This document shows, piece by piece, positions 48,301-58,889 of a stretch of 64,000 bases of DNA; position 1 is the stretch's first letter, and the number at the start of each line of letters is the position of its first letter. Made by a program: the position numbers and the translations under genes. The notes under the pieces are model-generated. The model did not search any database, was not told where the DNA came from, and saw nothing but the letters and a program-made list of their open reading frames with translations. Where the stretch lies: assembly GCA_010645155.1 (NCBI GenBank), contig CM021316.1, positions 10,353,368 to 10,417,367 of the forward strand, read 5' to 3'. The DNA comes from Tigriopus japonicus (Eukaryota; Arthropoda; Copepoda; Harpacticoida; Harpacticidae).

Positions 48301-49903
48301 TTGACAGGAATTAAGGAACTATTTTCGTCATTGAGCCATTGTCAGCGGGTTATGTTTGCTTTAAAGGCATTGATTTGATCCCAGTATTTAAAAATGTTAT
48401 AAACAGGGCTTTTTTTCATTCTCGTGATACAAATGAACAATACCTTACAAGGACGCAAAAAGCCTTTGGCATATAAAGCTTTTACACACTGAGAGTTTTC
48501 ATTTCTTATTTTTTTTTAATTTCACATATACTTTTAGATGACTTTTTGTTTAAGCTTCTGTTTCAAAGGCTTTGGCCGTAATTTGGGTCAAAAGAAACCA
48601 AACGTCGCAATTCAGCTTCCTCCCTACCCTTTTAAGAAAGATATGCAATAACTAATCAATTAAAAAAGCGCTTTCAAGTTCAAACGTAATGGTTGACCAA
48701 TCTTTCCCAATTTTGATTGATCTGCCTTTCTCTCAAAAAATTCCTATAAGGCTGTAAACGAAAATCCGATTGCAAAGAAGCTTCGAGACTTGAGCTTGAA
48801 TGATGAGTTCAGCTCCTACAATTAACTTGACCTTTCTTAAATATATTTCTACGCAAGGTCTTGAGTTTCAAGTTGTGAACTTTCAAGGACAACCTATATG
48901 TCCTTATCATAGGTTGAAGGATATTGCCTCACGAGCCACTTCTATTTCTAAACATGTCTGCAATGATTATTGGACTTCAGTTGGGGTGTATTATTGCGTC
49001 GATTCTGGGAAGACAAGGGCTTTTAAACTACAGTCCTGAGACAAGAGTACTGACCAATGTTTGGTGATTTGTTAAGAGCATCCAGAGGTAAAGTAAGCTG
49101 TTAAGTAACCGTCCTCGAAATCAGTGTTCAAGTGCATTTCCTGAGCTCAAGAGACACAACACAAGTTTTGAGATTTTACGTAAGTGGGGTTATTCGTCCT
49201 GTTTTTAATTTGCATGTTAACACACTGCCTTACAAGATCAACAATTCACCAAATTTAGATATCCGTCGATTCGCTTAAAGGCAGAGCCATTAATACTAAC
49301 CTAATATGGGAGGAAAATCTCAAATTTGATCGAAAATAAGCTTGCCACCAATGCTATGATTATTGGATATTGCGTAACATCAAATTGAACTTACGAGGCT
49401 TGGATTGATAAAGAAAGGTGTTCTTAAGACTAATGGGGCACGTTGGCACGTAATCTGTGAAGAAATTGGAGTGTCTTTAAATGCTGATTATCGTGTAAGT
49501 GTGGCTCGAATTGATTGCATCGATATCAATTCGACAGACTGTTTCCGTGAACACTACCTAGTACCTACGCATCTCAACTCTAATGAAAGCAGTTTATCAT
49601 CGAATCCTTATCAAAGTCTCTGTTGCACATATCATCACGAGATTGCCTCACTTATCCAAGAACTACCTAATTAGTTGATTGACTGATCATGTTTCCTTCT
49701 GTTTCTCGATTTGCAGCAACAAACGTGCCATCGATTTTGGTCTTGGACGCGGTTACTCGGGTAATCAGGCGGCGAAGCACTTTATGGGCCTCGTGGCCTC
49801 TCAGTATGCGGGTGGGCCTGGCAAGAAACGAAAGCGCATCGATCCCGGAGTGCTCATGAACCCCAATTACAGCACGACCACGATGCGAGGCCGAAGACGA
49901 TAA
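42338..49903 (+). CDS. DH31: Calcitonin-like diuretic hormone 31 precursor
   Basis: Secreted neuropeptide hormone; in arthropods DH31 acts on a calcitonin-receptor-like class B GPCR and regulates fluid secretion, gut and other tissues. Coding exons: 42338-42486, 45048-45143, 46385-46450 and 49717-49903, all GT-AG and phase-compatible, giving 165 residues. Layout: hydrophobic signal peptide ([20 protein letters not shown]), spacer 1 ([20 protein letters not shown]), an acidic spacer ([13 protein letters not shown]), cleavage site KR, the 31-residue hormone beginning [12 protein letters not shown] and ending QYAGGP, amidation Gly, dibasic-rich KKRKR, and a 21-residue tail ending RGRRR. The acceptor of the first coding exon lies four bases before the ATG, so a 5' noncoding exon must exist upstream. 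The last intron is over 3 kb. Convergent with the next gene. Confidence 0.93.
42497..42656. repeat. Strong hairpin (inverted repeat) in the DH31 gene's first mapped intron
   Basis: Starting about ten bases after the donor at 42486, CTAGAATTTACTGGACCGCT and the following CACGGCCGACCAAGATCG are matched by the reverse complement at about 42605-42647 with few mismatches. Outer CCAAGG/CCTTGG pairs extend the stem. The inner part (AGGAAAAAGGGAAAAACGGG / CTTTTCCTTTTTGTG) also pairs loosely. Total about 160 bp with hardly any loop. Confidence 0.75.
42660..45047 (+). other. DH31 intron (between coding exons 1 and 2), remainder
   Basis: Intronic sequence without a nested gene I can support. Minus-strand pieces around 44110-43906 ([16 protein letters not shown]) and near 42090 (WASLTK) faintly resemble the YGSE-W-LT region of LINE proteins. 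Confidence 0.45.
45144..46384 (+). other. DH31 intron (between coding exons 2 and 3)
   Basis: No nested gene seen. The 80-codon frame at 45344-45586 has no family resemblance. Confidence 0.5.
46471..46501. repeat. (GTT)n microsatellite
   Basis: Imperfect GTT repeat with GTTTTT interruptions, 20 bases past the donor of DH31 coding exon 3. Confidence 0.8.
46753..46764. repeat. Poly-G run
   Basis: Twelve consecutive G. Confidence 0.85.
47032..47090. repeat. Possible hAT-type terminal sequence
   Basis: CTAGTGATGGACTGAAAGGG, then CTTTTGAACGAAACCGAAC, resembles the repeat at 31013 (CTAGTGATGAACCGAAAGCG). The partner end is not seen. Confidence 0.3.
49727..49822 (+). other. DH31: Mature DH31 peptide plus amidation glycine
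   Basis: After SNKR comes [20 protein letters not shown], then [11 protein letters not shown], then Gly for C-terminal amidation, then KKRKR. The length is exactly 31 residues. The DFGL, RGYSG, QAAKH and GGP-amide elements are the conserved hallmarks of arthropod DH31. Confidence 0.95.
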
Positions 49904-50383
49904 AGAAACCAGTTCGGGTTCATGATTCTCCCACTTGGTTACCTTAGTTGCTCTTTTTCCTGGCGGCCCAGTTCCTCCTCCCACGTTCATCGACACGGCC
50001 CCCAATCGTCCCACCACCCGTCTTCACTCCTACCCAACCCAGCTCCCGGATTGAATACACCGTTGATTACCACCATCACTTCCAATATTAACGCTTCTAC
50101 TCATCCGGTAGAAGACGATACTTCTACTAGAACATCAGCATCACCAAATTTAGTTCGCTTGTTTGGTCAATTTTCGTCGGATTTATTTTCTCCGAACGTG
50201 CTCCGAAGAAAGGGGACTTCGGGATTCTTGGGGAAAGCCATAATGATTCCCGGAGTTCCCATTGATCCTACTTTTCCTACTACCGTCGTTTTAGACTCGT
50301 TGTTCCTTAGTGTCCCTCTCGTTTCTTGCTCTTCTCGTTGTTGCCATTCAATTCCAAGGCGTTCTCAAATTTGCTCTGAAAAT

Positions 50384-50389
50384 AATAAA
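50384..50389 (+). terminator. Candidate polyadenylation signal of the DH31 gene
   Basis: AATAAA about 480 bases past the TAA at 49901-49903. The 191-codon open frame at 49922-50497 would then lie in the 3' UTR. Confidence 0.45.
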
Positions 50390-50749
50390 GAATCTATAGA
50401 GGCTGATGGATGGGTATGCGTGAATGATTGCATGCGAAATTTTCACTACAAAAAAAGAGGGCAGCGGAGAGGGGTGGGTTTTAACCTTTGGCGATGAAAC
50501 CTGCTAACAGCACTTTGGCACGCTCAATACGTCTTGAGCCGACCACCATTCGAGCCATTTGAGCCCACGGAATATACCAATCCACTATTCACCCATTTCC
50601 ACTTGTACATTTCAGTCAGATAGTGGTGTGGTAGTGCAGTGCAGAACTGCGAGTTCTGGCAAGTTATTGTTTGTCTTGCTCGAATTGGTTACACACTTTG
50701 AGTTGCGACTTTTCTTGGTGCCCTGCCAGTTTTTCTTCCCATTGTCCCG

Positions 50750-50784
50750 ACCCCCACCCCCACCACCACCACCACCACCACCAC
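50750..50784. repeat. (CAC)n microsatellite
   Basis: C-rich start then about nine CAC/ACC triplets; it produces artificial poly-Pro and poly-Gly frames. Confidence 0.85.
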
Positions 50785-51486
50785 AACAAGATAGTAACAA
50801 CAAAAACAACAACGCCAATACGTGACGCATGATTTTTTGAAAGTGCTGTATTTGCATGATTAGCCAAAGTTCCACATTCATCACTATGACTCTTCATGAT
50901 CATGATTACCTCTCCTCTTACGTACTATTGCTAATACTAATATTTTATTATTATGACTGTTCTCATTCTCATCATCATTGCATTGAGGCTGGTGTTGATG
51001 ACTGACTAATGCTTATATCATCTGCAAACTAATTCTGCACGTACTTTTGCTTACATATCTCCTTCTTTACTACAATCTAACAACCACAACGATTTAAGAT
51101 TTTGAACAAGTCATTCACTTCATTGTAGTTTGATTTATTGGTCGATGGATGGCCGTCATGATCTAAATTAATAAATTTCTTTCACAAAATGTCTTTATTT
51201 CTTTGTGTTGCCTTGTAGCTTTAAAATTTCCCTTCAACACCGATTACAGTAATTTTGATTGCATTTTCTTATGGCTTGCTAACGAAACGTGACGCTAACG
51301 TAACTATCATTTTGAATGAAATGAAAGCTAGAATTCTCCAAAGGCTTGAGCTCAACGGGGTTACTGAATGTGAAATAAATTGAATAAAATAATCAAAATA
51401 AGATAAAGAAATTCCCAAACACTATGAAATATGTTTCTTACCCAGGAAACTATGAGAAAGAACTTTGATTTATTACTTTTCTGTAA

Positions 51487-51520
51487 GTCAGGTCTAGATT
51501 AAAAGTTACATACCTAAAAA
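51487..51520. repeat. 34-bp direct repeat, first copy
   Basis: Begins GTCAGGTCTAGATTAAAAG and continues TTACATACCTAAAAA; identical to 52086-52119. Upstream of each copy a diverged TTTCT-ACCCAGGAAA segment is also shared. Confidence 0.8.
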
Positions 51521-52085
51521 ATAACTATTTTTTGCAAACTGCAATAGCAAAAGACAAATTAAAGCTTTTTGAATTTCTTTTTGAAATCAGAAATGTACAT
51601 TTTTTACGTGGGAATTTGATTTTTTATGTACCCCGAGCGTTTTTTTTGCTTTTTGGGGTAAAACATGGACAAGTAAAGCTTGACATAGCTTGTCAGCAAA
51701 TCAACAGATATTCAATTAATTTCAATCCAACAGGTTTTCAAGAAAGCTCTTAAAATGTATTAACTAAGTTCGCAAATTATTATTTTTATAACTTTTTAAG
51801 CATGTAACTTAAAACCTTAACCTGAAAAGAGAAAAAAAGTAGTTTCACTTGGTTTCTTGGGACAGTTTCTTGTTCACTTGGTATCTCTCAAGAAAGTCAT
51901 AACGTTTGGGAATTTCTATACAAATTTGATAGGTTTGTTTTTCAGTACCTTGGGCAGCAAAAGACCACTAACACACTAAGTATGTTTTAAAATTATAATA
52001 ACAATCAACTTTTTCCCATAGTGACCAAGATATTTCTGACCCAGGAAAGTAAGTGAAACACCTCAGATTTACTAGATTTCTTTTA

Positions 52086-52119
52086 GTCAGGTCTAGATTA
52101 AAAGTTACATACCTAAAAA
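52086..52119. repeat. 34-bp direct repeat, second copy
   Basis: Identical to 51487-51520, 599 bp downstream of it. An inverted relative of the adjoining segment (GTTTCACTTGGTTTCTTGGG) lies at about 51842, suggesting a composite repeat unit. Confidence 0.8.
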
Positions 52120-53159
52120 TCGGCATAAATGTGAAATAAAAGGCATTTCAAACTCGCAACTGATACTTGTTATTGTATTGTACACGAATTTTGAAACTAG
52201 ACTCTCATTGGGAGAGAGACCTGTGATAAAATTAGAATTGAAACTACCAGTATGTTGTTCTTGGATTTTCAAGAATACTGTATGATTGTAATTGATTACA
52301 TTTAAGCTCTAGATATTTGTAATTCTAACTAAAGACATTTCAGCCAATGTAGCAGAGGTTTTCAATTACAAGCTACAATTACATTTTTGCAGCATATCAA
52401 ATTTTGGATCAAACATCTTACACGGGATTTTCTTTTTTTCTATCTTGGGTTTTTGTCCTTTTTTTTGACTTTTGAAACCATGCAACCTTGGTTTCAGATA
52501 TGTTTATTATCATTCTTATTCACAGGAAAGCTTACAGATACTGTGTAGCCTTTCTAAGTCATTGCTGACTTCATGAACATTTTTGGAATTTTTTATTTCA
52601 AGTGGTTGAATTTTGAAAGGGATCGACACCTGTCTGGTGCAGGAGTAGCGTCCCTTCCTTTTATGCAGTCCTTAATATGCCTATAGTCTGTCCAAAGTTA
52701 TAAATATCGCAAGAAAGATTACTATTATGATTCCTTTAGGCTTGATGATGACATCTGACGATTGATGAAGGTTCTTACTTGTTCAATCCATTTCAATTGC
52801 GCCTCCAGGCCATGTCCAAGCACGTGCAAAGTGACCCCGAGATTGAACGACACTCCACTGGCTTGGTTGATCAAACAGTCTGTCAATTTTAATGTCGTCT
52901 TAGAAAGGGAAAATGTGTCACTGCCAGGAGATAAACCTCGATTGAAATGGTGATTTTCTTTTTCAAATTTCTTTTTACTTCTTCCTGTTCTTGCATTTTG
53001 GATAATGTGACGTTTAAAATATTAGTTGTCGCTTCGTTCCAAAATCTCACTTTCGAAGTCATTTTATTCTTTCATTTTCCATTGAATTCGGTTTACAATC
53101 ATGGGAACTTGGCTTGGCTTTAAATTTCAGCGTCGGTCATAATTGCGGCTCAAAATATA

Positions 53160-56100
53160 TTACTGATCCGGTAGATGGCAACACTCAACGGAATAATGCC
53201 AAAGCCCAACGTGGTCGCTCCAATGAGTGTAATAATTTGTTTGAAGACCGCAAATCACTTGATTGGCACCACAAGACTTCTCATGCCACGTTCCACCTTG
53301 GTTGTCTTCACAGTCCGACCTGTACCAAGTGTTCGTTTCGGGGCAAAATAATTCCGCACACACCAATCCATAGTCATCTTCATGAAAAAGGAGACTTTGT
53401 TCAGTGTTTGTTTGTTTATTTGTTTGTGTCCCTCTTCCGTTTTTCCCTGTTCAGTGATTTATTGAGTGCAAACAACTCGTCAACTTTGATTAAGTCATGT
53501 CAGAGGTTACATAATTGCCCTATTTTTTGCAAACGTGCATGGATGGCAACCAAATGGGTCATAAAGACTCAACATTATTGCATTTTTTTGCGCGAAATAG
53601 AAATCCGCTCAATTTGGGAGTGTGCATGCACTCTTAAGAGCTTTCCCTGAAATATTTACGTCAAGCAGTCAACCAAACCAAGTCGTTCAATCATCTCCTT
53701 GCCAATGATCAAATCAAAATCAGGGTTCAAATTCTTTTCTTGGGAGTGAAAAAGAACCGCCCAGAGGAACTTCTTCCTTCGACAAGGTAAAAGCTGTCTA
53801 GTGTAATCCAAAATGTTACACTCCTGCACCCGAAAAGGGTCTCATGAATCCTAATTCACTGAAATGAAGTACGTGTATCAAAAAAAGTGAACCAAGCAAT
53901 TTTAAAGGCCAGCTTACAAAGACAGCTCTGGAAGTTTCAATCGCAGTTAGCTTACTCTTTTCAATTTGAGTGCGTGTTGAAAAAAATAAAAAAATAAAAT
54001 GTGACCATTTCGACTCTAGAAACTCAATGCTGTCTTATGTTGGTTTTAGTGAGCTATAATGAAAGAACACACAGAGTAGGGCACCAAAAATGTCCAGTCA
54101 GGTACTTTCAGAAGGAAAAGGTTCAAAGCTTTAGAAATGCTTACCATTGCCTCACGACATTTTCAGCATTTATAAATCACAGTATTATTTATCTTTTTCA
54201 CTATTTGTGACTTCCATTTAATTCCATTTAGGCCTCAACTGAAGTCCGGAAAGACGAACCTGCCTTCCTGATGGTGGCCTTGGCAAAGTTGGTCAACACT
54301 TTTACAAGTGTTGTGTACAAGTGTACAAGGCACCAGTACTTTGATCTACGTATGACTTCTATATGACTCAGGCTGTATTTTCTGGATTCACTCCAAGAAA
54401 CAAACTTCAAGAAGGATATTTGCGTTACATACAAGGTGGCACACTCTATGAATTCCTTATGAAACAATCAGTTTCAAGATTTTTTCAGGCATTCCTGCGT
54501 AGAGGGCGTTTTTGGTGCCGTAAGATTTGAGATATTTGTTTTGTAGGCATTCTGTGTGAGAAAGTGCAACCATAAAGGCCGTCAAATAAATGTTCTAGAT
54601 GTTGCTACCTAACGGTATTTAATTGGTTGCACAAGATGCAAGTTTTTGCATAAATTGGGACAGACTAAATTATGGGATAGATGAAATTCCTTTGCAATTT
54701 CGATTCGAATTTAGATTGGGCACCAACATCAAATAGGTTATGTTTCCTGTTTTTGCATTCGTATTTTTTCCATTCAATTGAAGTGCTTATGATTCAATGC
54801 AAGTTTTTTACAAAGAGTTTTGAAACTCATTGATCTCAGAGATTAAGCTTGTAAACCTTTCCACCTAACGAAAGAGCTTTGAAGGTAAATGAATGATATC
54901 CATCCAAATGTTTAAACTTTTGCCGGGCAAAGGTGTGTCTTAAGTTCATTTAAGATGATTCTAAATATTCCCCCTTCTAGAGCCAGATGCAATTTCAAAC
55001 CAATTTGGAAGTGAAAAGTATGTAAACGCCAATGACATGAGGCCTAAGACCATATTTCGTACCTGAAAACGCTCCTTGATCTGGAATGGCCCGACCCTTG
55101 GCTTTAGTAAAACCTTGTGAGCATGTAGGTGTGGGAGGACCATAACCATTAGGAGAATGCTCTTTGCTTTTTAAGATCTTGCCACTTGGATCATTACATG
55201 TCAGCCTCATCCCATCAATTCCATTGTCTTCCACCAGAGTAGCAAAATACACCACATGAAAAGAGTTGGGACAATACTCCCAAATATCACCACCAGTGCC
55301 ACCCAAACCAAATGCTGTCACCAAAGGAAAGAATAGAAAATCAGTCTTTATATAGTTAGGATTCCGAGACAAGACATTGCCTCAACACTCGGTAAAACGT
55401 GGCTTACATCCAGCTTGAAAAAAGAGAAAGAAGCAAGATTATTAAAGAATATGGTTTTAATTGCTCAAACGTGATCTTTTTGACCGCTTACCAAGACATG
55501 AAGGGTCACAGGTATCCTCCTCGAACCCTAGATGTGGACAAGGATCCCCTCCAAATTGTGGAATTGGGTTGTCGCACGAACGATTTCGGTGGATTTGCCC
55601 GGGTCCGCAAAATCGAGAGCAATCCGACCAAGCTGTCCAGGCACTCCAATCTCCATGAACTAAGGCAAAGATTTCCCAATGCTTTTAGGACTGAGAGATC
55701 ATTTTTGGTTTGATTGTCGATAAATACTGCATACTGTAGATTGTAAGCAAATCTGCTATATGATTGCTAGGAAAAAAAAGTGTGAGGGAAATCCGCCTTT
55801 TCGACACTGCCCAAGGATTCACACAATCTTCGCGTGATTGGATAATCAAATACGTAGAGAGGGGTGTTTTTTTCGACTGTTGGGAGTGAAATTGAAAGGA
55901 CAACTGCTCTGTCTTATTTTCAAGACCATGGAATGATAACTTATTTCAATTTGAAAGCAATTATTTGCTCACGCTTTTATGGCTATTAACAAAGAGAGAG
56001 ACTTCTTACTGGGACAGTATGCCACACATGTAGATGACTCATCTTTGTGGCCTCGACACACGGGCACATTGTTCAATGGTGTGGGATTTGAGCAATTACG

Positions 56101-57540
56101 AGTGCGATTGTGCACCCCAACTGAGGAAGGTCCACATGGACCACTTTCTGGCAAACAAACACTCCATTCGGACCACACAGACCACGAACCTGTTAAGAGT
56201 AAAAAGATTCAGGCTATCTCATGGGTGACCGACCACTTGACAATGAAGTTTAAACTATTCTGACAAAAAGTCGGAACCAACCACATTTGTTTAATTAGAA
56301 GGTGAATTGAACTAATGCAACAAAGCACAAATTGGCTTGACGGATTCCACCCTGTTTGACCCTTGATGAAGCCAGAGACAAAGATAAAGTCTATGAGGAC
56401 TGACTCTCTTGTGGCTTTAAAATCGTCATTTTACCTTTTACTTCAGACCTTATCATACGTGCATATGTAGGTAATGCAGCTTTGCACGGAAAGGAGTCTT
56501 TGCACGCAATACACTTTTCAGCAGGGAATACACAAACTCGTCATATACAATTCAGTTGTTCTCCTTGGCATCTCTTTTAGATCTCCAAACTTGACCTCAA
56601 GTGTCCCTAAATCACAATGAAACCGACCAAGAACCTCAGAAAGGAGGTGCAATGGAATAAGATAATATTCCAACAGAGAGCATGAAGAAATGAAATTATT
56701 GATAGTTAAGAACATTCCTTGGCCAATGTTCGTGTATTCTGCCATTGCAAGTAAACAAAGTGCTTGTTTCTGAGTTTTAAATTACCGAGAAATTTGGAGC
56801 ACCTTCAATAAGCAAACCTGGAATGATATATATTGTTTCTGTGTGCAATACAGTAAAAAAATAACTTGAATCAAGACAAACTACAAAAAAATCACTTATA
56901 ACGTTTTCTTGATTCTCAACTGTATCAAAATTAGACTCTGGCCCCTTCATTTAAACCAAAAAGAGTCGATAGTATTGTCCAATATCACGAGGTGCCCTAA
57001 TCGTCGACCTATGGTTTGTAAGATATCCACGTGATCACTGATTTCAATAAGATGATACGTTATTTGGTCATTCAAAAAAGGATTGGTTGAAAGGACTTAA
57101 TACATTTTATTGCCAAAGTAAAAGCTGAGGTTCTCGAATCAAATCTATGGATAATACACTTCAGGAGGTCAAATCGGCTTATGATTGCAGGCTGAGATTG
57201 CTTTTAAAGTTTGGCATTCAATTTGAAATGACTTACCTGGACTTACAAGAATCCACTTAGGATCATTCTGAGGAGTAGGAATAAAATCAAAAAAGCCCTC
57301 TGAATTTCCCAAAAGGCATTTTGAGTTTTCGAATAAGAATGTTTGGCAAGCGGATTTTTCCATGTGGCAAAATGCGGCACATTCAAGAAGAGAGCTCACT
57401 GATCCCGAAATTTGCTTGTAAATCATTTGTGGCCACTGGTTCTCACCATAAAGGGCTTTAACATAGTCACAAGAAACATGAGACACAAAAACAAATAAAA
57501 TTGAACTAAGAGGCAGAAGCAATTTCTTTTGACACTGCAT
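53160..57540 (-). CDS. Secreted PAN-like / TSP1 / VMO-I-like multidomain protein
   Basis: Exons in coding order: 57540-57237, 56189-56010, 55314-55063, 53377-53160. All four have GT-AG junctions and keep phase, giving 317 residues. Domains: signal peptide (MQCQKKLLLPLSSILFVFVS, cleavage near HVSC); a PAN/apple-like region with spaced Cys (LLECAAFCHMEKSACQTFLF, KCLLG); a thrombospondin type 1 repeat (GSWSVWSEWSVC, RTRNCSNPTP, CVAYCPS); then a region like vitelline membrane outer layer protein I (DNGIDGMRLTCNDPSG in one exon, ICGLQTNYYT and SVECCHLPDQ in the last). The family resemblance of the last part is DNxALNGhRLxC and CGLQT...CC. Each domain sits on one or two exons with identical phase 1 boundaries, the usual sign of exon shuffling. 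Likely an extracellular matrix, cuticle, egg-coat or immune protein; function unknown. Confidence 0.8.
53378..55062 (-). other. Last intron of the PAN/TSP1/VMO-I-like gene
   Basis: 1.7 kb between the two VMO-I-like exons. Contains only short unsupported open frames. Confidence 0.55.
55399..55713 (+). other. Unrecognised open frame inside an intron, opposite strand
   Basis: A 104-codon frame lying antisense in the intron between exons 56189-56010 and 55314-55063. The part from about residue 33 is less AT-rich than its surroundings and charged (for example PRTLDVDKDPLQIVELGC, then KLSRHSNLHELRQRFPNAF), and a second frame is also open there. It may be a retroposed gene fragment or an orphan exon. 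No family recognised. Confidence 0.2.
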
Positions 57541-57599
57541 TACGAACTCAGACTGGAGTTCTCTCAGGCTCGTTGCGCAATTCTCTAACAAATATAGTG

Positions 57600-58320
57600 T
57601 TGAACCAAAGACTTTTGTCCTTTTAAAATCTTATCCATAACCAACCTTCCCTGTCTTGTGGGATTGGGTAGTGGTTGTGATTTGCTTTTATTTGATTAAA
57701 GTTGGAACTTAAAGAAACCACTCAATGCAAACAGCAGGATTGTGCTAAAAGGAGGTAAACCTCTTTTCATTTTGGCTTTTATTTACACTGTGGTTAATAA
57801 GGAGCTAGTTGTTAGTTCAAATGTCAAGTGTTTTCTTAGTCATTTTGAATACAAGAAGGTCAAGAACAATTTTTGCGATAAAGAACTCAAGTGGTTGGAT
57901 CACAAGTTCAAGCAGTTAAGCGTGAAACGGGTAAGTTACGAAAAAATCAACAAAAAAGACTTGATTGGCTGTCTCATGGTGCCATAACTTGGTTTTTCGA
58001 ATGGAGTACAAATTATTTGTGTAACGTTTCAAATTCAGGGCATAGAAGTGTTTTCATTGTTTGATGAAAACTCCTTTTGAGTATGAGAAGGATGCAAAAG
58101 AGCCTAGGAAAAAAAAAGAAAAAAAAACAAAATAATTCTATGATGTTGGTTAGACAGTTTAATAGGTTTTAATTAAGATATGGGACGGTAGAAAATGGAA
58201 ACAAGTTAGATACGAAGCGTCCTATTTTGGGCATCAAGGATATCTACATCATCAATATTGCCTTCTATGAAAAGGTTCCAGGCTGTTCACTTACAGCTGA
58301 ACAATTATCATAATCAGTAC
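57600..58320. other. Upstream region of the PAN/TSP1/VMO-I-like gene
   Basis: Likely promoter side of the minus-strand gene; an AACACTATATTTG stretch on the minus strand near 57585-57597 is a possible TATA element. An 81-codon plus-strand frame at 57742-57987 (KKVKNNFCDKELKWLDHKF) is unrecognised. Confidence 0.3.
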
Positions 58321-58889
58321 GCGTTTATGAACGTTACATGGATTGAAAATCCACGTACATAGACACCGTGCATAAACAAATCCAAGTGGATGGCAAAGTC
58401 AATCAGGGTTGCCAAAAAATGCTAGACACGCCATTACTATTGGCACAATTTTCTATAAATTATTATGTTTGGTATGTGTACATGTTTCAAAATTTGATTT
58501 GCCAAGAGAGTGATAGATATTATCTCCTAAACTAATATTTTATGTAGGTTTTTGATATCCTATTTCAAGTCACTGAAATTCTAATGACTTTAGTAATGAA
58601 TTTGCCTTACAAAACAAAAAAAAAAATTGCAAACAACTTTAAACATGCCTTGATATTTCTTCCAGATTCTTTGCATTTAAGGCAGGATTGTGGACAAATT
58701 TTTAAACACTTTTCCTGACCAACCCACTATACAAGGGTTGTATAGATCTGCCAACAGTAACTCATTGGTAGACCAAATATCATATAAACATTAATTGTAG
58801 AAATTATTTCAATGATTAACTCTCTTTACAGGGAATCCCATTCCTTGTAGCAGTATTTAAATATCCGCCCCCCCCAAAATATATATATA

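Larger units (their letters stand above)
46451..49716 (+). other. DH31 intron (between coding exons 3 and 4)
   Basis: A 3.3-kb intron. It holds a GTT/GTTTTT repeat (46471-46501), a poly-G run (46753-46764), a possible hAT-like end near 47032, and overlapping unrecognised frames at 47565-47995. Confidence 0.5.
50830..53150. other. Intergenic stretch between two convergent genes
   Basis: AT-rich, no gene seen. It carries repeats at 51421-51526, 51841-51890 and 52020-52121, listed separately. Confidence 0.5.

Noticed and set aside
49922..50497. 191-codon open frame just downstream of the DH31 stop codon.
   Set aside because: Ser/Pro/His-rich without any domain, starts 19 bases after the DH31 stop and spans the likely polyadenylation signal; best read as chance openness in the 3' UTR.
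53114..53650. 178-codon plus-strand open frame.
   Set aside because: It is antisense to the last exon of the PAN/TSP1/VMO-I-like gene, whose minus-strand frame fits splice phase and domain motifs.
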